From assembly GCA_964617665.1 (NCBI GenBank), contig CAZUAH010000141.1, positions 1 to 28,297 on the forward strand: a DNA stretch of 28,297 nucleotides, in the 5' to 3' direction. This document shows, in pieces, positions 24,481 through 28,297 of the stretch (positions are counted from its first letter, which is position 1; each line of letters opens with the position of its first letter). Source of the stretch: JADHUC01 sp964617665. GTDB lineage: Bacteria; Planctomycetota; Planctomycetia; Pirellulales; Pirellulaceae. The notes below the pieces were generated by a model, which had not been told where the DNA came from, did not search any database, and saw only the letters and a list, made by a program, of their open reading frames with translations. The position numbers and the translations under genes were made by a program.

Positions 24481-24626
24481 TAGCAACCTTCTATTGAAAC
24501 GGCCGCAGATTCCGGTAGATTGCCGTTGAGATGTGCGGGAGTTGGAGCCTAGTCGTTAAATCCGAGGCCGGCACAGTGAAACAGAGTTTTCGAGCGCAGA
24601 CATCCGCGCGCCCTGCGCGCATGTTT

Positions 24627-24654
24627 GTGGCATGGGCCCCCCGGCCCGTGCCAC
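24627..24654. repeat. Hairpin of the GTGGCAyGGGCC type
   Basis: The arms 24627-24638 and 24643-24654 pair over 12 bases with one G-U pair and a loop of four C. Similar GTGGCACGGGCC palindromes are common between planctomycete genes (general knowledge). Only three T follow on the plus strand, so a terminator role is weak. Confidence 0.6.
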
Positions 24655-24661
24655 TTTGATT

Positions 24662-24685
24662 GCGGCCCAAGGCCGCGTTAGGAGG
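24662..24685 (+). promoter_or_regulatory. Short hairpin beside strong ribosome-binding site
   Basis: GCGGCC (24662-24667) pairs with GGCCGC (24671-24676) around CAA. Four bases later comes AGGAGG (24680-24685), 7 bases before the ATG at 24693. The stem leaves the site free, so it may protect the mRNA end without blocking translation. Confidence 0.4.
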
Positions 24686-24692
24686 GATCGAA

Positions 24693-27600
24693 ATGCAGCG
24701 AGTGATTTTGGTGATGTGCGGGCTGTTGTTGTGTACGGCCAGCGTGTGGTCGCAGAACCTACTTCGCAGCCCGGGTTTTGAGGAAATCGAAGACAAAACG
24801 GCCAAAGGCTGGACTCCGTTCGGCGGGTCCACCTTTGTCGACGATCCGGACATCGCACACTCCGGTCGGCGATGCGCGAAGGCGCGTTTTGAAGATGGCA
24901 TGGCCCAGCGGTTCACAGCCGAACGCGGTGCGGCCTATCGGATCACCGGTTGGATCCGCCGTGTACAGGCGGGCGGTACGGAAACGCCGAAGATCAAAGT
25001 CTACTTTCTGGATGCCGACGGCAACCGAGCGGACGTGCAGGCGGCTGAATTCCAGAAGGTAACCGCTGACGTGTGGCAGCGGTGGGAGACGGTGGTGCAG
25101 GCGCCGTCTAACGCGAAGACTCTGAATCTCACGCTGCGAGGCTTCTTTGGCGGCAGCGAATGGTTCTACTACGACGATCTTTCAGTCGAACGAGTCGAGG
25201 CGATCTCGTGGCCCGCGCCGGACGCGACGCCGAACCTGCACGGGATGACGGTAAGCGTGCCGGACATCGCGGACGTGTGGACCGAGGCGCTGCTGCGCAT
25301 TCCGCCAGCGTCGCTCGTGCCGGTGGACGGGCGACTAGACAGTTCGGTACCCATTCGCGGCCAAGACATTCGCGTGCGGTTCCAGCGTCCTACGCGTGTT
25401 TGCTGGGCATTGGTGCACTCGATGCGCCCCGAGATGAACCTAGGCAAGGCTCGTTTGGTCTCGCTCCAGACGTCAACGGCAGGCGCCACCACTCGACGAC
25501 TGTTGGCCGAGAGCGAGCCGAAAGACGAACTCGTAACCTCGCTGCAGTTCGAGTCCGCCGACGTGAATGATTTCGCGTTGGAAATGCCGGACAGTACGCC
25601 GGCCCTGATCAATGAGATCCAACTGCTCGGATTGAGCGAGGGCGGCGCGTTGCCGGGCCGGCGTGTGGACATGACGATCGCACCCGTCGATCCCGCGGAG
25701 GTGGTTGCCAAAGATCCCGCAGTGGCTCTTGCCGGCATTGGGCATCGAGCGTCCGTCCTCGCGCCGCCGAGCGCCGACGCAAGCGGCAAGTTGGCCCTGT
25801 CCGCAGAACAGTACCTGCACGTGTTGGCTACTCCCCGACATGACGAGTATGGCTTGGCGGGACTGAACGTCGATCTTGCACTGCCCGGCGCCGACGAGGG
25901 CGATATGCTCGAGGTGACGTTGCAGCGCCTGGAGGAACTCGACGTCGATATCCGTTGGACCACTACGACCGACCGCGGCTTGAACCCTCGCAAGCAGCGA
26001 CGTAACTATGCGATGACTTTCCGCACGGTCAGCCGTGTTGAAGACGGTCGCCTGTCAGTCACATTTGACGTGCCGGATATGGTGTACGCCCCACGCGAGT
26101 CAATCTGGCTGACGCTGCGGCCGCGCAGAGACATGACACTGGATCTGGCGAAGTCACGTTTGGTGCTGAACGTACTCACGCCCGAACAAGCCTATCCGGA
26201 GTATCTGCCGCAAATCGAGCGGCTGATGCGGCGCATGTATTCGGATGCGAGCGAAGCGCACGCCTACGATGGCCGCGACTGGTCGAAGATGGTTTTGGGC
26301 CGATACGTGCGTCGCGTGCTCGAAATCGCCCCACAGAACAAACCGGCGACATACGTCTACCGCCGCACCGCCAAGGTGCGGGAGAACGTTCAGTTGGAGC
26401 GTCCCGGACCGGCCGACGCACCGGACTGGGCCGTTTGGGCGCGCGAGGCTCTGCGCAATCGGCACGAAATCATCACGTGGTGGCTGGACAACCGACAGCA
26501 CTCCAACGGCGAGTTGGCTGGGCATATCAACGACGACGGAGAATTCTCCTGCAACTGGCCCAGCCACTACCTGATGACCGGCGACGAGCGAATCGCCGAA
26601 GGCCTGCGCAAGCTGGCGGACGTGGCGTGGGAGATGAGCGCCGGGACTGGCTATACAGTGGGCTCGCGCGACGTCGAACACGCCGCCGAGGATCAATCGT
26701 GCACGCAGCCCCAGGTACTGCTGGTCGATTACGGCAATCCGAAAGCCGTAGAACGATTCATGGTGATGAGCCGCTACCTCGACTTCTGGACCGCTATCAA
26801 CAGCGCAGGGCAGCGGCAGTTCAAGTCGTACATGTTCACCACCAAACAGATCTGGGACGATCCACCTTACGACGTCGACCATCCGTACTGCCCACTTGCG
26901 ATGGTCGGCACTGGGCACCTGATCTGGTATACGAAGAATCCCAAGGTAACCGAGATCTTCCTGGAGGAAGCCGAATCGTGGGCGTTGGGTTGTCTGAGCA
27001 CCGATGGCGGCAAATCCGCAGGCGCCATTCCGAAGGAGATCCACTTCCGCGATTCTCAGGTCAACCCATACGCGCCCTATCCGACGAATCCGATCCTCCA
27101 GAAACGCAACACGTTGTATCGCGGCGGTGCCGGAGCGTACATCGTGCAATATTTCTTGCGCGGGGCGTATGCACTCACTGGGGATGATCCATACGACCGC
27201 GTCGTGGAGCTATGGACGCCATCGGACGAGCGAAAGGTCGCCGACGCACGAGCCATGCTCAAACGGTTCACCGAACCGATCGAACCGCCGCGGGAGGGCA
27301 CATGGAGCGCTAGCCAAAACGAGACAGCTTTGTATGAGGCATGGCGAGCGACCGGCGACCCGAAGTGGTTGGTCGAGGAATTGAAGGAGGTGGTGCGCCA
27401 GCAGATCCGAAACCGCTGGCTGTTGACCGAAGCCGAACCCTACACTGACCGCATCCCCCTGCCCGGTCGACGTTTGCTGTCCAACATGTTCCTGGGCGAC
27501 TGGACTTCCGGCAAGAGCCACGTACCGGGACATTGGGTCAGTTGGGAAGGCGGCGGCCTGGACTACGCGGCGCTTATCCTCGACGCGAAACCTGATCACC

Positions 27601-28297
27601 TGAAAGCGCTTGTCCATAGCTTCCACGATCGTGAGCAACCGATGACGATGCGCGCCTGGCGCCTGCCGCACGGTCGTTACGATGTGTCCATCGGAATTGA
27701 CCGCGACGGCGACAATAAGCCCGACGAGCAAATCGGCCGCAAGGAAAAGGAGCTATGGCGATACGACGGCGCAGTCGAGTTCACCGCCCAACCTGGACAG
27801 ACGGTGGTAATCGAACTCACATTATTGGAGGAGTTGGACGACGTGCGCACTCGGCCAGACTTGGCAATCGGCTTCGACGACGTGAAGGCCGAGGAGGGCG
27901 CCGTCGTAGTGACCGTTCACAACATCGGTGGCTCCGCCTCGCCACCCAGTCGCATCGAAGTGCGCTCAAGCGGCGGCGATGTGCTGGGAGTGGCGGAGAT
28001 CCCGCTGCTGGAGCCACCGCACGATTTGCAGCCGAAGACCACGAAGGTACGCATCCAACTCACGAGCGGCGCGAAGCCAGCCAGGATCGCCCTTGACCCA
28101 ACCAACGAGATCCCCGAGATCACCGAGGCCAACAACGAAGTACGGGTGCAGACCCGAATGTCACTGTCGATGGTGCAAACTAGCCATAAAGTCTTCGGGC
28201 GTCGAGAGTTGCGTCGCGCGAAGGAGAGAATCCGGTTTTCTGCAGACGGCGCGCACCCTTTACGGCGACGGCCCGCGATGTTCTTTGAAATTTGTGC
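24693..28297 (+). CDS. Giant secreted protein: CBM-like, alpha/alpha-barrel-like core, CARDB; 3'-truncated
   Basis: The frame from ATG 24693 stays open to the window edge, giving at least 1201 residues; I read every codon and found no stop. A leader (MQRVILVMCG..., ending SVWS-Q at 20/21) directs export. Residues about 22-170 form a jelly-roll carbohydrate-binding-like domain (NLLRSPGFEE to WFYYDDLSVERVE). Residues about 590-975 carry repeated aromatic/helical stretches such as TWWLDNRQHSNGELAGHIND and NWPSHYLMTGDERIAEGL that suggest an (alpha/alpha)-barrel of the kind seen in polysaccharide lyases and hydrolases; this is inference and no catalytic residue is assigned. Residues 1054-1153 form a CARDB domain (DLAIGFDDVKAEEGAVVVTV, ending EITEANNEVRVQ). 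The tail beyond about 1155 is arginine-rich and unlike the rest. Strong ribosome site. Confidence 0.8.
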   Translation, partial: MQRVILVMCGLLLCTASVWSQNLLRSPGFEEIEDKTAKGWTPFGGSTFVDDPDIAHSGRRCAKARFEDGMAQRFTAERGAAYRITGWIRRVQAGGTETPKIKVYFLDADGNRADVQAAEFQKVTADVWQRWETVVQAPSNAKTLNLTLRGFFGGSEWFYYDDLSVERVEAISWPAPDATPNLHGMTVSVPDIADVWTEALLRIPPASLVPVDGRLDSSVPIRGQDIRVRFQRPTRVCWALVHSMRPEMNLGKARLVSLQTSTAGATTRRLLAESEPKDELVTSLQFESADVNDFALEMPDSTPALINEIQLLGLSEGGALPGRRVDMTIAPVDPAEVVAKDPAVALAGIGHRASVLAPPSADASGKLALSAEQYLHVLATPRHDEYGLAGLNVDLALPGADEGDMLEVTLQRLEELDVDIRWTTTTDRGLNPRKQRRNYAMTFRTVSRVEDGRLSVTFDVPDMVYAPRESIWLTLRPRRDMTLDLAKSRLVLNVLTPEQAYPEYLPQIERLMRRMYSDASEAHAYDGRDWSKMVLGRYVRRVLEIAPQNKPATYVYRRTAKVRENVQLERPGPADAPDWAVWAREALRNRHEIITWWLDNRQHSNGELAGHINDDGEFSCNWPSHYLMTGDERIAEGLRKLADVAWEMSAGTGYTVGSRDVEHAAEDQSCTQPQVLLVDYGNPKAVERFMVMSRYLDFWTAINSAGQRQFKSYMFTTKQIWDDPPYDVDHPYCPLAMVGTGHLIWYTKNPKVTEIFLEEAESWALGCLSTDGGKSAGAIPKEIHFRDSQVNPYAPYPTNPILQKRNTLYRGGAGAYIVQYFLRGAYALTGDDPYDRVVELWTPSDERKVADARAMLKRFTEPIEPPREGTWSASQNETALYEAWRATGDPKWLVEELKEVVRQQIRNRWLLTEAEPYTDRIPLPGRRLLSNMFLGDWTSGKSHVPGHWVSWEGGGLDYAALILDAKPDHLKALVHSFHDREQPMTMRAWRLPHGRYDVSIGIDRDGDNKPDEQIGRKEKELWRYDGAVEFTAQPGQTVVIELTLLEELDDVRTRPDLAIGFDDVKAEEGAVVVTVHNIGGSASPPSRIEVRSSGGDVLGVAEIPLLEPPHDLQPKTTKVRIQLTSGAKPARIALDPTNEIPEITEANNEVRVQTRMSLSMVQTSHKVFGRRELRRAKERIRFSADGAHPLRRRPAMFFEIC

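Larger units (their letters stand above)
24393..24692. other. Divergent intergenic region
   Basis: These 300 bases hold no gene. They contain the promoter of the UDP-glucose dehydrogenase gene, a 12-bp hairpin (24627-24654) and a second short hairpin next to the ribosome site of the large right-hand gene. I find no convincing promoter for that gene. Confidence 0.6.

Noticed and set aside
24627..24654. Rho-independent terminator
   Set aside because: A strong stem, but only three T follow and no plus-strand gene ends nearby; it fits a scattered repeat better.
26154..27149. Minus-strand open frame of 331 codons
   Set aside because: It is antisense to the giant secreted protein, whose frame is open for 3.6 kb with a leader and strong ribosome site.

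Overview
The window reads as a chromosomal piece of a planctomycete, probably of the Pirellulales/Rhodopirellula type. The evidence is the gene content: a type I sulfatase, a DUF1080 protein, two DUF1559 proteins (one with a prepilin leader), very large secreted PQQ-like/LamG proteins, a small ECF sigma factor with its own membrane partner, and intergenic space packed with long palindromic repeats. GC is moderately high throughout and I see no sharp change. Both ends cut through genes, so the window may be a whole contig. I found no rRNA, tRNA, CRISPR array, transposase gene or phage gene.

Layout. Positions 1-882 hold the C-terminal part of a family 10 pectate lyase (+). A repeat-rich gap follows. 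A small SUI1/eIF1-like factor lies at 1372-1713 (+), then a 1404-residue secreted fusion protein at 2003-6217 (+) with two PQQ-like propellers, a LamG domain, an FN3-like domain and a degenerate methyltransferase-like domain. Its stop codon sits in a 150-bp nested inverted repeat. A minus-strand block reads, in transcription order, sulfatase (13060-11099), DUF1080 protein (11049-10402), GH99-like glycosidase (10279-8489) and secreted FAD oxidoreductase (8492-6522). The last two overlap by ATGA, and a palindrome separates them from the first two. A small membrane protein (13528-13277, -) and a sugar isomerase-like TIM barrel (13736-14659, +) diverge from a shared spacer. A DUF1559 pseudopilin (15945-14974, -) is followed by a tiny lipoprotein (14928-14707, -).

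Positions 16422-21134 (+) look like one regulatory and cell-surface module: an ECF sigma factor, an overlapping single-pass membrane protein that is probably its regulator, a palindrome, a secreted protein of unknown function, and a secreted DUF1559 protein. A GxxExxY gene (21582-21199, -) lies exactly between 28-bp inverted repeats. An Ldh2-family dehydrogenase (21918-23009, +) converges on a UDP-glucose dehydrogenase that looks like the animal enzyme (24392-23022, -). The right end is an incomplete secreted protein of at least 1201 residues (24693 to the edge, +), with an N-terminal carbohydrate-binding-like domain, a probable alpha/alpha-barrel core and a CARDB domain.

Together the left half and the right end look like equipment for breaking down sulfated or uronic-acid polysaccharides outside the cytoplasm: pectate lyase, sulfatase, GH99-like enzyme, DUF1080, oxidoreductase and sugar isomerase. 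This link is inferred from gene content; no substrate can be read from the sequence. The least explained objects are the 1404-residue fusion, the GxxExxY cassette, the nested inverted repeat at 6214-6363 and the giant protein at the right edge.
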